Shown: positions 10,194 to 22,730, counted from the first letter of the stretch. The stretch is DNA of 64,000 bases from Papaver somniferum (GCF_003573695.1 NC_039366.1:161328770-161392769), one strand, 5' to 3'. Numbers and translations are program-made. Notes: generated by a model not told the origin, from the letters alone.

Positions 10194-12797
10194 TGAAAAG
10201 ACGAGCGTACCCAAATACACCACAATCTTTTTGTTTCAACCTATAAGTCCTATTACCAAGTGTGATCGTCTATGGACAAAGTTGAGACAATACAACAACT
10301 TCGGTATTCACACTATGTGTGATTGTCTATGGATACAAGATCGAGACAATACGACTACCAAAGTGTGATACTTGATAATAGGTTTTGGCTTAACCAAACT
10401 CTATAAGATCACTATCAAGTATATCATAGTTAACGTAAAGTGAAATTTACTTTAAATTATATAAACAAATATAATTGTGGAAAACAAAAGTAAATCACAC
10501 AACAAGATTTTGTTAACGAGAAAAACTGCAAGTGCAGAAAAACCCCGGGACCTAATCCAGAATTGAATACTCTCAGAATTAAGTCGTTATACAAAATCTA
10601 CACCAACTTCGTATAGTTGAGACCAAGAAACTATCCCTAGTTCACTTAGTTTCCTCAGTATCCCTGCGCTTCCGACTTCAAAGGTCACACACTAGTACAA
10701 TTTCTTTGGACCGTATTCCAAACAGCAAAGGAACAACGAATCTGTTTGGTAACAACTCTATTGATTCTTTTCAAGATAAAGATATCTCAAAGGCTCTTCC
10801 GTTTAATCTAATAAACTCCTTTGCCTGGTTAGATAAATATATCCAATAACTACCAAAGCAGTTAAGTTTAGATTCACAATCAATCAGTATAGATCTCAAC
10901 GAGAAACTATAAAGCGATGCCGATCTCACGCAACTAATCAGTCGAATAAATCCGATTCTAGTTGGATCCCAGCCGATCAAGGTTTGTGCACACACAAATA
11001 TATGAGAACTAATAAGAAATCTTCTTCGTCTTCAAATCTTCTTTAATATTCAATAGAAACCTGCACAACACCACTTTAATCTCTTATGATCAATCACACA
11101 CAAAACAGAGTCTGTTAACAATGGATTATCACAAGATGTCTTTAGATCATAGTTCTAAAGATCTCGTCGATACTTCGATCTAGTTTGAGTGAATCTTATA
11201 TTAGAAGAGAAGATTCTCAAGAATAAACAAACCAGGTGCAATCAAAGTTTTAACAACCGTTAGTCAATCAAATCAATCGAAAACTAATAACACTGCAACT
11301 ATCTAGTTTCCCACCAACGGTACTCGTAGATATTCCTGATCCCACAAAAGTCTTTAAACGAGCGGTCGTAAGAGATTTCACCTAATTAGGATACTTTCCA
11401 CTCTGAATAGACGGATCCACCAGAAACAACAAGAAATGAAGTTTGACTGTCTCTTAGGATAGTTTGCTAGAAATTGCAAACTTAGGTATTTGTTGACCAA
11501 GGATGTTTGGACATCAAGGAATTTCCAAAAACAAAAATATTCTCAAGATGTGCAATGAATAGCAAGATTCGGTTTTCCTAATTCCAATAAATGCTTGTCC
11601 AAAATTTCCGAAATCTCTCAATAGAAAATCTCCAATTAGTAAATGCACATTACTAATTTTTATTCTCTAGAGATATGCATTTAATTGCTGGTAATTAAAG
11701 CATATAAAACCAAAAACTTAATTAAAAGATTCTTAATTTATTTCGGCACAGGATCTCCTTGAGTACTAAGGAATATCTTTGAACAAAAAATGATAACAGT
11801 TACTGTACGAATTCAAAGTATGATGATATCTTTCCACTGTAAATCCTTATTCATATTTACATGGATTTACATTCTTGGAATTGGTTATACCACACTTCCA
11901 AACAAGTTTAGAATTGGTTGACATGTATTCCAAGATAACTATGTGATTGATCAAATACCAAATCACATACATGGATTCAATCGGTTCTACCAATCACTAG
12001 GATCGGTTATACCTTAATATGGAAATACTTGTGATCGGTCAGACATGTTACCAGGACAGTTTACATCAATTACCAGGATCGGTTCCATATTACCATCGCG
12101 TTGCTATTGATCGGTCACACCAGTTACCAGGACCGGTTACACCAGTTACAAGGACCAGTTACCAATTACTAGGACCGATTACACAACATTCTAGGATCGG
12201 TTACACCAATTACTAGGATCTGTCACACCAATACCATCACATGGTGATTACTTAGGATCAGTTACACCAATTAATGAAAACTAGTCGTACCAAATCATAA
12301 GTCAGGCATTGTGATTAGTTATACCAATTACCAAGATACATAACCCAGGTTAAGATCGGTTCTACCATCTCACGCATATTGGTCATCCAAAGATTTGTAA
12401 TGAATAACCGAACCAATAATCCTAATGATTTCCCTTTCGATTCACGAAACAAGTTCATGAATGTACTTCCTTTATACGAATGTAAAAAATTGTTTCCTAG
12501 GATGAAATCTTCACTATAACCCATTCACATAATCATAACAATATATACAAGATTATGTCGATGTCACATCTATGAAGTTCAAAAGATAGCGTTATACTTC
12601 ATAGTGTAATTCCCTAATACTATGACCATACAAATATGACCATGTCACATCACTAGAGCATTATACAATATGTACAGTATATACAGCTTCGCAGTTGTGT
12701 TTTCAATATAGCACGACTTAAAAGATACATTAGGAATGAAACAAGTTCAAGTCAATATTACTAACCTCAAGTGTAAGGATGATGTCGTCTTTGTAGT
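10194..12797 (-). repeat. Copia LTR, major part (split by LARD2)
   Basis: On the minus strand it carries the blocks shared with the solo LTR at 43554-46051, in the same order: the CCCCGGGACCT block (plus 10545), a GTTAACGAG-like block just before it, and the terminal TGAAAAG region. It resumes after LARD2 at 19065 and ends at 19263. Total about 2.8 kb. No clear 5-bp TSD was found (ATGCG on the left if the end is 10191, CGCGC on the right), so whether it is a solo LTR or a 3' LTR is undecided. Confidence 0.7.
12025..12260. repeat. Minisatellite of about 20-24 bp in the LTR U3
   Basis: About ten degenerate units of the form GATCGGTTACACCAATTAC follow each other. Comparable positions in the other copia LTRs carry arrays built on different cores (3299-3540 and 45170-45370). 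Confidence 0.75.
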
Positions 12798-14540
12798 TGA
12801 TGAGTGCTAAAAAGTGCATATTTCTATATATTTTTCTTGGCATTTAACTCATCTTTTGTGCATTAATTCTACATTTTATCCCATATTCTTTATTTTATTT
12901 GTTTTCAAGAATAAATATTTTTATTAATTAATTTTGCAATTTTAGGTAATAAATAAAGTTTGGATGAATAGCGGAGCGGAAAAGAGCAGAAAAGCGGTGA
13001 AAAGCCGGGAGGAATTACACAAGGAAGCCGCGAAGAATGTTGTGCACAAGACCAAAAGGCTAGAAGTGGGCTTGAAGAGGAAGAATTGTTCTTAAAGAAG
13101 ATATGGGCTTGGCATACCCAAGGCCCAAAACCCTCACCCAAATCCATTTCATATATCCATACCCGTTTCCCTTTCTAGCCGTCAGATTGGATCATCTCAG
13201 CATCTTACGGTCGCAGCATCGCCAGTCATCAAAGTATGAAGCTCCTGTCTAACACTACAACACCTAACTCCATCTTGAGCCGTCAGCTTCGTTGTACTTC
13301 AGCATCCAACGGTCGCTCCTCGCTCCCTTCCATCTCGCCGTTAGATCGATCTATCATTTCCGCATCACACGGCTCAGCTTCGCGAAACATCAAGATTTGA
13401 TGAGCCCGCTCAACACCCAAACAACCAAATACCTATACCCGCAAAAAAAAACGCACCCTTCTTCCCAAAACCATCGACTCCATCTTCTCCATTCCTCTAC
13501 AGCGACCATCACCACCACCATGTCCGCCACCAACTCCGCTCAACCACCTCCATCACTGTACCCCATCAATCATCCACCCCCGCCATCACTAAAGGACACC
13601 ACCATGATACCCTCTAGCTCCTTCTCTCTCAACCCTTTTATCTTTTCAAAAACAGTGAACCTAGAAACTAGGTTTGAGAGAAACAGAGTTAGTGAAATCA
13701 AACCACCAATTACGGAAGAGGAGAAGCAATAGAAGAATGGGTCGAGACCATTGATTGATTTCAGAGATTAGGTAAAGGTCAATTTTAGATTTTTTAGTAA
13801 ACCCTAATTTTACTGTTCGGGGATTTTTTGGGGAAAAAGCTTGCATGTATAAATTGAAGACATGGGTGTTGATTTTGGGCATGCCCGGAGTAGCCGGTGC
13901 ACCAAGTTGTAGTAGTTTATTTTCAGTATTGTGTTCATCATGTTATAATTTAATAACTAGGGTTTTGATGAAACCCATAATCATATGTTAAGATAATTCA
14001 TGTTCATGTTGTTGTTCTTGTTGTGCTTCATTGCTTTAGGAATGATAGTTAGCTAGTGGATCAAATTAGCCTGTGATCAATTGTACTGTAAGAAGACAGT
14101 TGATACTAGGGGTGAGTTAGTGAAGTTGGTTGATAAGTCATCCATTTGAGACCTCTCTGGAGGAAGAAATGTGCTTAATTGATAAAGGAATGACCGTTAG
14201 CTAATTGAACCAAATGAGCCTGTGATAGGTTGTGCTGTAAGAAGACAGCTTATACTAGGGGTGAGTTAGGGAGACTAACTGAGAGATCATTCATTGTAGT
14301 TTTATCTGGAAAAGAACAAGAACATAATTTGAATAGGCATTGCCTTAGCTTAGGATTATTGGGTGGATTCAAATGCCCTAGCGCTTTTAGTCACTGTCAC
14401 TAGAAAGATTTAGAAAACAACACCAGCTCCCTCCTTGTCCCTGTGGACTTCCCCTGCTTATTCATTATCTACTATATGACCCTGTATACTTGCAGGTGTA
14501 AATATAACTATAGTTTTAGGTCTCATTCCTTGAGCTACCA
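12798..14540 (+). repeat. LARD2 5' LTR (1743 bp)
   Basis: Begins TGATGAGTGCTAAAAAG, ends GAGCTACCA. It contains a short ORF (13292-13732, 146 codons) whose end MIPSSSFSLNPFIFSKTV is also open in the other LTR. A run of nine A at about 13443 changes the frame relative to the 3' LTR, where the ORF is split (17812-18021 and 18039-18251). The ORF is not recognised and is probably fortuitous leader sequence. Confidence 0.9.
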
Positions 14541-14546
14541 AGTTTT

Positions 14547-14564
14547 TGGCGCCGCTGCCGGGGA
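14547..14564 (+). other. LARD2 primer binding site
   Basis: TGGCGCCGCTGCCGGGGA starts 6 nt after the LTR end. This is the gypsy-type PBS usually attributed to tRNA-Asp in Athila-like elements; the tRNA match is from general knowledge and was not checked. Confidence 0.8.
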
Positions 14565-17302
14565 CTTGGTGCTGTTGTGTTGAAGTTGTTCTTTGCTGTT
14601 CTTTGGCTGTTATAAATTAGTGTAACTTATTATAATCTTCTGTAACTTAGCTGTAATTTAGTGTAGTTTAGTATACCTGTTTGTAGCTTAGTGTAATTGT
14701 TTTAGCTGTAACTTAGTCTATCACTGTAAGCATCTGCATCTGCATATTAGTGTAATCATCTGCATCTTAGTGTAAGCATTGCATCCATACTGCATCTGCA
14801 TCTTGCATTTGTAGCTTTTCTTCTTTGCATTCTTGCATGCCTTGTAACACATACCTGCAACTTTGCAAAGTGTCTGTGGCTTTGTTCATTGCCTGTAGCT
14901 TTTCCCTGCCCTATAAGCATGATGCCATGTAGCCTAGCATCTGTAGCCTCATGATAATGCATCTACAGCTGCAAACTGCACTGCTTTATGCAGTTTTCCA
15001 TTTTTTCCTGCCTTCTCTGTGTACTGATCACACACAATGAGTGTCAGGTGTTGCTACAGCCAGCCTCTGGTGCTGCTGCTGTTTGTTTTCTTGCTGCGGC
15101 AGCTGGCTGTTACCTGCTTCTTCTCCCTGCTACTGCTGCTGACAACTTCGGCTACTTGCTGCTGCTGCTGCCTGCTAAGCTGAGCCTCTGGTGCTCTTGT
15201 TGTTGGTGTTGAGCATCTGCTGCTACTTTCTTATGCTGCTGCTACTTTCTCCTTCTATGCTGCTGCTGGAGAGAACCAAGCCCAACTGGGCTGTGCAACT
15301 AAGAGCCCAACTGGGCTCCCCTTTTCAAAGTGTAAGCCTAAACTAAAAGTAGAAATTCTGAAAGTGTAATTATTCTGGGCTTGTAACGAATTCTGTTTCT
15401 GAAAATTTTGATAACCCATTTTTAAAACTCACTTCTGGGCCTGTTTCTACTCTGGGCTTGACCCAAACAAAAAATTGAAAAACATTTTCAAGCCCCGATG
15501 GGCCTAAGCTCTTGGCTATTCTGTTAGCCCAACACCAAATTGAAACTGAACTTCTGGGCTCCTGAACCCAAACTGTGGGCTTATCCCAATTGTTTTTGGG
15601 CTTGTTTAACTTTGTAGTGGGCTTATTTGAACTGTTTGTGGGCTTGTTTAAATTTTCTTTGGGCTTATTGAAATCAAACTCTGGGCCAAGTTTAACTGAA
15701 TTCTGGGCCTCATCCCAAAAAAAAAAACAAAAAAAAAAACCAAATGTTTGTAAACCAAAAATGTGGGCTGTCTCCCGACAAAACCAAATTTTTCACAAAA
15801 AGTCCAATCTCATTAAAAACCAAATTTTCTTGTATAGAATCTAGTAGATAGTTTCTTAGTTAAATATTTTGTTTCTTTTGTACATATTTTGCTAATCCAA
15901 TATGATCTCGGCTGACATATGTTGGATTCTTGCCTTGAATAACGGAGTTCTAATCTTGCTTTCGCCGAGATCGGGTATTCTCTTTCCTTTTTCTCTACTC
16001 AACATGATCCTCTTCACATGTTGTATTATAATTTTCTTCATATTTTGAAACATTGAGGACAATGTTTAGTTTAGGTTTGGGGGTATAGAGTAGATACCAC
16101 GATCACATGTTATAATTGAAAACAAGAACTCCTTCTTTTTTGAAAAAAATTGAAAAAAAAAAATAAAAAATAAAAAATCATAAAAATGGAGCTCATTTAC
16201 CTTGAAATGTTGACTCTTGTGCAAATATGTAAATTTTAGGAGTCTTAGTCTAGATATTTAGGCACCCTGATTCTAGTAGAATTCACATGTGATAAGAAAC
16301 TTGCACGCGCACGATCTACCAATACATGTATAGCCTCGATCTTCAAGGTGTTTGATAGGAAGTTAGATTGCCAATCACTTTAGAATACTGAATGAGACTT
16401 GACTAGCTTGTTCTTTGGTTGGCTGGGATAGAAGTTGGAGGATACGTTAAGAAAAGCAACCATAGAATTTGACCGGATGCATTCGATAAGGGCCACCTCT
16501 TGCTAAGAGTCATGTAATTATGTTTTTCTGTTTGTTCATGTATCAAAAGTGTCACTATGTTGTAAAGATCAAAGTTATTTCTTCAAAAAAAAAAAAAAAA
16601 TCAGAAAAATCAGAAAAATTCAGTAAAATCAAAAAAATATCAAAAAATAAAAAAAAATCAAGTATTAATTTATTCCATGTTTTGTCATGTTAAAGACAAT
16701 AGTTCTCTCTTGTTTCAAAAATAAAAGAGAGTAATCAATGTAAATAAGAGTCATGTAAAGAGTCATCTTTTTGTTGTAAATAGTCTTGTAATAAGCAAGG
16801 AGGGTGCAGCCATCGATGTATAACGCGGGTAAACTGAAATATCACCAACTCATTGGGTGAACATTCACAATTCTCGTAAAGCCGGACAGCTAGCTTGGCT
16901 TAGAATTCGGTTCTTAGCCTAAAAACTATCTCTTGGTGATTAGTAGTCATAACTTCAGGTCATTCTAGAAACATGTGTAGATACACTTTACACTCTTATC
17001 ACGTGTGTTTAGTTGTTATCAGTGCTAGGATTGTGCCTTTGATAGCTAGATTGACATCTCCATTTTGCTGTGAGCTTCTACTGTCTTGCACATGTCACAT
17101 TTGATGGAAGCTGAGCTTATATTTTGTCCTAGAACTTTGTAGGTACGTTCTAAGCAAACCTTCACGAGACTTCACTCGTCCACTAGGGACACTTAGTAGT
17201 TTAAAAGGCTTAGTGCATATGCTAAATGCATTCGAGAGACCAGCGACAGTGGTATAGGTAGGATTTCCTTAGTTTTGTTTTACTTCAGGACAAGTAAAAT
17301 TC
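14565..17302 (+). other. LARD2 internal region, no gene recognised
   Basis: Holds an imperfect CTG-rich microsatellite (15055-15260), short inverted motifs AGCCCA-AC-TGGGCT (15268 and 15306), A-rich tracts (15715-15742, 16140-16165, 16585-16665) and a second polypurine-like motif TTAGGTTTGGGGGTATAGAG at 16071-16090. The 15575-15844 ORF is a low-complexity Gly/Leu/Phe string and is not credible as a gene. Confidence 0.65.
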
Positions 17303-17317
17303 AGGTTTGGGGGTATT
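17303..17317 (+). other. LARD2 polypurine tract
   Basis: AGGTTTGGGGGTATT abuts the 3' LTR start TGATGAG. A near-identical core occurs 1.2 kb upstream at 16071. Confidence 0.7.
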
Positions 17318-19059
17318 TGATGAGTGCTAAAAAGTGCATATTTCTATATATTTTTCTTGGCATTTAACTCATCTTTTGTGCATTAATTCTACATTTTATC
17401 CCATATTCTGTATTTTCTTTGTTTTCAAGAATAAATATTTTTATTAATTAATTTTGCATTTTTAGGTAATAAATAAAGTTTGGATGAATAGCGGAGCGGA
17501 AAAGAGCAGAAAAGCGGTGAAAAGCCGGGAGGAATTACACAAGGAAGCCGCGAAGAATGTTGTGCACAAGACCAAAAGGCTAGAAGTGGGCTTGAAGAGG
17601 AAGAATTGTTCTTAAAGAAGATATGGGCTTGGCATACCCAATGCCCAAAACCCTCACCCAAATCCATTTCATATATCCATACCCGTTTCCCTTTCTAGCC
17701 GTCAAATTGGATCATCTCAGCATCTTACGGTCGCAGCATCGCCAGTCATCAAAGTCTGAAGCTCCTGTCTAACACTACAGCACCTAACTCCATCTTGAGC
17801 CGTCAGCTTCGTTGTACTTCAGCATCCAACGGTCGCTCCTCGCTCCCTTCCATCTCGCCGTTAGATCGATCTATCATTTCCGCATCACACGGCTCAGCTT
17901 CGCGAAACATCAAGATTTGATGAGCCCGCTCAACACCCAAACAACCAAATACCTATACCCGCAAAACAAACGCACCCTTCTTCCCAAAACCATCGACTCC
18001 ATCTTCTCCATTCCTCTATAGCGACCATCACCACCACCATGTCCACCACCAACTCCGCTCAACCACCTCCATCACTGTACCCCATCAATCAGCCACCCCC
18101 GCCATCACTAAAGGACACCACCATGATACCCTATAGCTCATTCTCTCTCAACCCTTTTATCTTTTCAAAAACAGTGAACCTAGAAACTAGGTTTGAGAGA
18201 AACAGAGTTAGTGAAATCAAACCACCAATTACGGAAGAGGAGAAGCAATAGAAGAATGGGTCGAGACCATTGATTGATTTCAGAGATCAGGTAAAGGTCA
18301 ATTTTAGATTTTTTAGTAAACCCTAATTTTACTGTTTGGGGATTTTTTGGGGAAAAAGCTTGCATGTATAAATTGAAGACATGGGTGTTGATTTTGGGCA
18401 TGCCCGGAGTAGCCGGTGCACCAAGTTGTAGTAGTTTATTTTCAGTATTGTGTTCATCATGTTATAATTTAATAACTAGGGTTTTGATGAAACCTATAAT
18501 CATATGTTAAGATAATTCATGTTCATGTTGTTGTTCTTGTTGTGCTTCATTGCTTTAGGAATGATAGTTAGCTAATGGATCAAATTAGCCTGTGATCAAT
18601 TGTACTGTAAGAAGACAGTTGATACTAGGGGTGAGTTAGTGAAGTTGGTTGATAAGTCATCCATTTGAGACCTCTCTGGAGGAAGAAATGTGCTTAATTG
18701 ATAAAGGAATGACAGTTAGCTAATTGAACCAAATGAGCCTGTGATAGGTTGTGCTGTAAGAAGACAGCTTATACTAGGGGTGAGTTAGGGAGACTAACTG
18801 AGAGATCATTCATTGTAGTTTTATCTGGAAAAGAACAAGAACATAATTTGAATAGGCATTGCCTTGGCTTAGGATTATTGGGTGGATTCAAATGCCCTAG
18901 TGCTTTTAGTCACTGTCACTAGAAAGATTTAGAAAACAACACCAGCTCCCTCCTTGTCCCTGTGGACTTCCCCTACTTATTCATTATCTACTATCTGACC
19001 CCGTATACTTGCAGGTGTAAATATAACCATAGTTTTAGGTCTCATTCCTTGAGATACCA
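17318..19059 (+). repeat. LARD2 3' LTR (1742 bp)
   Basis: Near-identical to 12798-14540, ends GAGATACCA, followed by TSD GTAGT. Confidence 0.92.
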
Positions 19060-19064
19060 GTAGT

Positions 19065-19263
19065 TCACTACTTCTTCACATTCTTCAGGTCTTCGGAGTA
19101 ATAATTGTATGTCTCAACATTCCTAGACTTTCTAGTCTGACCTAAACGAAGTTGACTCTAGTATATAATCAAGCGACTTTAGATGAGTTTTGATACACTA
19201 AAATACGACAACCAAACTTGACATACCAACACTTGGTGAGTTCAACCGAGCTATGCTCTAACA
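19065..19263 (-). repeat. Copia LTR, remaining 5' end
   Basis: Continuation of 10194-12797 after LARD2. On the minus strand it begins TGTTAGAGCATAGCTCGG, the same LTR start as at 2649 and 46051. Confidence 0.8.
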
Positions 19264-20060
19264 CGCGCCAATAGCAAAAGTTGAAAACCCGAAACACATA
19301 TGTTATGCTAAACATAACTCATGTAAACACAAATTGATTCAACATATTGTGACTTTTCACATTCAATCGGGAAAACCTATGATCCTTTGATAAAGCCTAC
19401 CAACATGGGCTAGAATTTAATCCCGCTAAATCAAAAAGCCACACAAATCATAAGGGTTTCACCATACAAGATTGAATATTAAGGTTAATAAAAATCAAAA
19501 TCAGACATCTCATAAACCGAAAATACATAGCAAAAAATAAAATAAACATTCATTCACAGGCTATGTAATCGGCAACTATCACATGAAACAAAAATTATAA
19601 AATAACAATTTTATTCATAAATAATAATGATAGTTTTATTAAAAATAGACCTTATACAAAAATATCGAAATAAATCAATACATTGATGTCTATTTTTCTT
19701 TAATCGTGTGTCATGTGGACGCCACTTTCGTCTGGATTCAAATTCTTCTGAGCACTTTCCTTTCCAGTAGAAAGTTTGTTCATCTCGAACAGTTGTGATT
19801 GAAGATCAACAAGTACTTCTTTTGAATCCTTTATCATTAGTTCATGATGCCTAATACAACTTCTAACAGTAAGAATCTGTTTTCTCAGAGAATCTTGAAG
19901 ATTACCAGGTTATAGCACATATTGAGTTTCAATCATGACCGATGCACATAGTGCCAAATCATCAAGATATGAAACTTATTTCACCGATTTCTCCATTGTT
20001 GTCAAGATAGTCTTCTTTCGGACAAGAATAATATATAATATAAGATAGGAGAAAATCGAG
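19264..20060 (-). mobile_element. Copia 3' internal remnant, minus strand
   Basis: Lies upstream, in minus orientation, of the LTR that ends at 19263. It contains an open stretch at 19909-19700 (about 70 codons, LRKQILTVRSCIRHHELM in its first third, then VLVDLQSQLFEMNKLS) that resembles a coiled coil, at the position where 1014-1469 sits in the first copia element. No clear polypurine tract adjoins the LTR. Confidence 0.4.
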
Positions 20061-20730
20061 GGGCGATATATTTTGGTTTATGGAAACCGAATATATTTAT
20101 CCGAAAAACAGTGAAAGATATCGATCATGAGATTATTGTTACCTACTAAAAGAACATACTTACAAATTCTGCCCAAGTTTATGCCTCCTCACAAATAAGA
20201 TTTTGGGCAACATGTGAGTCAAATGAAGTTGCAAATAATCTAGCAAAAACTGCTAGAACAAGTAGAATATCGGTGTTGCGGGTTTCAAAATTCCCCATAT
20301 GGCTAAAAACTCTCAATAGAAAGGAACTAGAAGTAATCCTTTAAATTTATCACAATAAAATCTCCTTTCCTATTTAAAAAGAAAAATTATAATCATCATT
20401 TTCTTTTAGAAGCCTATTATAGAGGCTCCAAGTTTTTGGTTTTTAGGGCTCACAAAAGGACAAAATCGAGTCATGAAATAGTAATCAACAAAACCCCTTA
20501 TTCTACTATTTATGTTAATGACTAGAATGTCTTCAATTAATTATTACCAATGATTAGATTAACTACACTAAATAATATTAATAATTAGATAAAACGAATT
20601 ATTTGATTTATAATTAGGGTTTGAAAATCAAAAACAAAAAATCATTTTTTTTTATTTTTTATTTTGTTTTATTTTTTATTTTTTTGAAAATGGAGCTTAA
20701 GATTAAAAAACATAGCCGTAAACATAACAT
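20061..20730. other. AT-rich region, nothing recognised
   Basis: No ORF of useful length, RNA gene or element end could be supported. The AGGCTCC at 20429 and GGAGCC at 21202 may be weak ends of a DNA element around the hairpin cluster, but the match is too short to rely on. Confidence 0.5.
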
Positions 20731-20925
20731 ACGGTTGGAAGGTTCATATCTTTCCAACCGTAGATAAAGTCAGGGTAATTTATGGTTGGATTTCTTTAAA
20801 AAAACAAGATACGGTTAGGTTTTATAACCGTAAAAACTATATACGGTTGGGCGTTCATATTTTTCCGACCATAAAAAATTTCTACGGTTGAGAAATATTG
20901 GTTTCCCAACCGTATTTGTTTCTGA
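20731..20925. repeat. Cluster of ACGGTTGG / CCAACCGT inverted repeats
   Basis: Several copies of the 7-8-bp motif occur in both orientations within 200 bp. The clearest is a perfect 10-bp stem, ACGGTTGGAA at 20731-20740 pairing with TTCCAACCGT at 20752-20761. Others lie around 20810-20832, 20846-20875 and 20883-20923. Such clusters are usual as subterminal repeats of plant DNA transposons. The element's ends were not found. Confidence 0.65.
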
Positions 20926-21746
20926 AACGAATTTTCAGATCTCTAAATTAATCAAATCTAACACATTCATGCAATCAAAATGTAAAAAAAATGCATGGGT
21001 TTTTCAATTCTTACCGAAGAAGAAGTGCCTTGTTTTTTTTTTCGGTTTAGTGTCGTGATTTTTTTTCCTTTAGGTATAGTCTTTGATTTTGATTAGGTTT
21101 AGGTTAGGTAATTAGATTAGTTATCAAAGGGTGTTTATATATTTTTATTATAGATATTAGGTCCCCTTCATCCATATTTAGGATGTTTGAATTTATAGGA
21201 GGAGCCTTCAAGATCAAATCTTTGGACAATAACTCTAGACTCATTTCGGATTTCTCACGAAGTAATCACCGAACGAGAGTAAAATACGGACCCCACTTTC
21301 CCACACTATCATCCCAATAGTAAGAATGTTGATGGGGGCCGTCAGATTATGCTATGGGAGATTTTTCGGTGAAAAATCACGGTGCCGGTAGCACCACTGT
21401 CCCCTTATATAGACTTCTTCTTTTGATACAACCTTGGACTTTCCCACAAAAACGTCTCATTCGTTTATCCAATTTCTTATGTTCCCTTCTGCTTTTTTTT
21501 TTTTCCTTTTTTTTACCATCTTTTTGTCAAACCCGATTTCTTTTCTTCTCTTTCCTGTTTTTTACCATCTTTTTGTCAAACTTTTGAATTCAATCAGGAC
21601 CAGAATGATTCGATTTGAAATTCTTTTCTTTATTTTTTCTTCTTCCCGTTTGAAATACTAGGAGTATACTGATTCTAGAAAGGAAAATTTGATCTAACTA
21701 ATACGGGTGATGTTACAACTGACCTGTTCAAAACTCATAAATAATA
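20926..21746. other. AT-rich flank with palindrome and low-complexity T tracts
   Basis: Contains a perfect GATTTTTC-GGT-GAAAAATC palindrome at 21360-21378, a TATATAG motif at about 21405, and pyrimidine tracts at 21488-21580 that hold a short tandem duplication of TTTTTACCATCTTTTTGTCA. No gene is supported. Confidence 0.5.
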
Positions 21747-22060
21747 CTCCTTCCGTTCCTTTTTAATAGGCTGGTTTCTATAAATAAATATTTCAAAAAA
21801 AAAGGCTAGTTTCCTAATTGGGAAAGTCAAATGTTATTTTGATTTTTTCTGGGACCACTTTTCTCTTAACTTCTTTTGATGACAAGTGTCATGTGGATCA
21901 TTTCACTTTACTTCTTTTGTTGACAAGTGTCATGGGACCATTTCACTTCACTTCTTTTATTGACAAGTGTCATGGGGATCACTTTCAATGATTAGTTCTC
22001 TTGATTTCCTTAAATTTTCTTTAAAAACAAAACCAGCCTATTAAAAAGGAACCAAGGGAG
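21747..22060. mobile_element. Stowaway-like MITE (314 bp)
   Basis: Inverted ends of about 30 bp: the left begins CTCCTTCCGTTCC, the right (reverse complement) CTCCCTTGGTTCC, both running into TTTTTAATAGGCTGGTTT. TA precedes the left end; on the right the dinucleotide is CA, with TA one base further on. Inside are about three tandem copies of a roughly 50-bp unit with TGACAAGTGTCATG. CTCCNTCCGTTCC ends are typical of plant Stowaway (Tc1/mariner) MITEs. Confidence 0.8.
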
Positions 22061-22315
22061 CATATGAAAAGAATTAATCAACCTTTAAATCAAACAAAAA
22101 ATTTGATGACTTGAGGTACGAATTTTAGAGACCGTGAGGTTTCTAGATGCCTTTCTTTCGGGGATAGAGTCCGCCCGGAGATGTGGCTCTTCCGCTGCTA
22201 GTTCACTAAATTCTGCATGAGCATACTGACTTCAATTATCTCAGCAAAAGCAACTAATTTTTAATTGAAACGGCTCCAATTGCGTGGAAAGGAATTGTAA
22301 CAATGAATTATAATG
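22061..22315. other. Spacer, nothing recognised
   Basis: AT-rich DNA between the MITE and the TRIM. No ORF, repeat or motif was supported. Confidence 0.5.
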
Positions 22316-22578
22316 TGTTGGAGAATTAAATATAGTCCCACATAGCTAACTCCTTAGTCTAGATCCTAATATATAAGGTGTGGAGCCACTCCACTCATTG
22401 CCGGTTGGTTTTGAGTTGGAAGTCCACACACTTCTATCATGGTATCAGAGCTAGGCCTTATATGAGACGTAAGACCTAATAAGACCCAAGAAGACAGGGA
22501 AACCATACAACGGTCCACGATGTAGAGGACTCACAGAGCCCTACACGTGGGGTGTGGAGCCACTCCACTCATTGCCGC
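22316..22578 (+). mobile_element. TRIM retrotransposon, 3' LTR truncated
   Basis: A 124-bp LTR (22316-22439), TGTTGGAG...CTTCTATCA, carries the TAGTCCCACAT block common in plant TRIM LTRs. It is followed directly by TGGTATCAGAGC (22440-22451), complementary to initiator tRNA-Met. After about 110 bp a second, partial LTR copy (GGTGTGGAGCCACTCCACTC at 22551, also at 22377) appears without its ends. TRIMs have no genes and are copied in trans. Confidence 0.8.
22440..22451 (+). other. TRIM primer binding site (tRNA-iMet)
   Basis: TGGTATCAGAGC directly abuts the LTR end CA. It is the classical plant initiator-Met PBS. Confidence 0.85.
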
Positions 22579-22730
22579 TCCCCACTCCAGTAGTCCAGTA
22601 CTGCTTTCTAAATAACACGCGGTACATAAACCTGAATTTGACTTGCATTTAACTTTGTCTCCTGATTTTAGTCTGCCACCAATATCCAGTTTATCACTTT
22701 GCGGACTTAGCGCAATCCACAGACGAGCAA

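Larger units (their letters stand above)
12798..19059 (+). mobile_element. LARD2: complete non-autonomous gypsy-type LTR element
   Basis: LTRs of 1743 and 1742 bp (TGATGAGTGC...CA) differ at roughly 27 sites by eye, about 1.5 percent, so the insertion is young. TSD GTAGT is perfect (12793-12797 and 19060-19064). Removing the element and one TSD restores an LTR that matches the solo copia LTR across the junction. A PBS of the TGGCGCCG...CCGGGGA type, usual in Athila and other gypsy elements, follows the left LTR, and a G-rich polypurine tract precedes the right one. The 2.78-kb interior has no gag or pol, so it must have moved in trans. Confidence 0.92.

Noticed and set aside
15055..15260. Imperfect CTG-rich stretch considered as a special array
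   Set aside because: Ordinary interrupted microsatellite in the LARD2 interior.
21354..21661. ORFs of 75-77 codons rich in Phe and Leu
   Set aside because: Low-complexity T-rich DNA with an internal duplication; no conserved motif.
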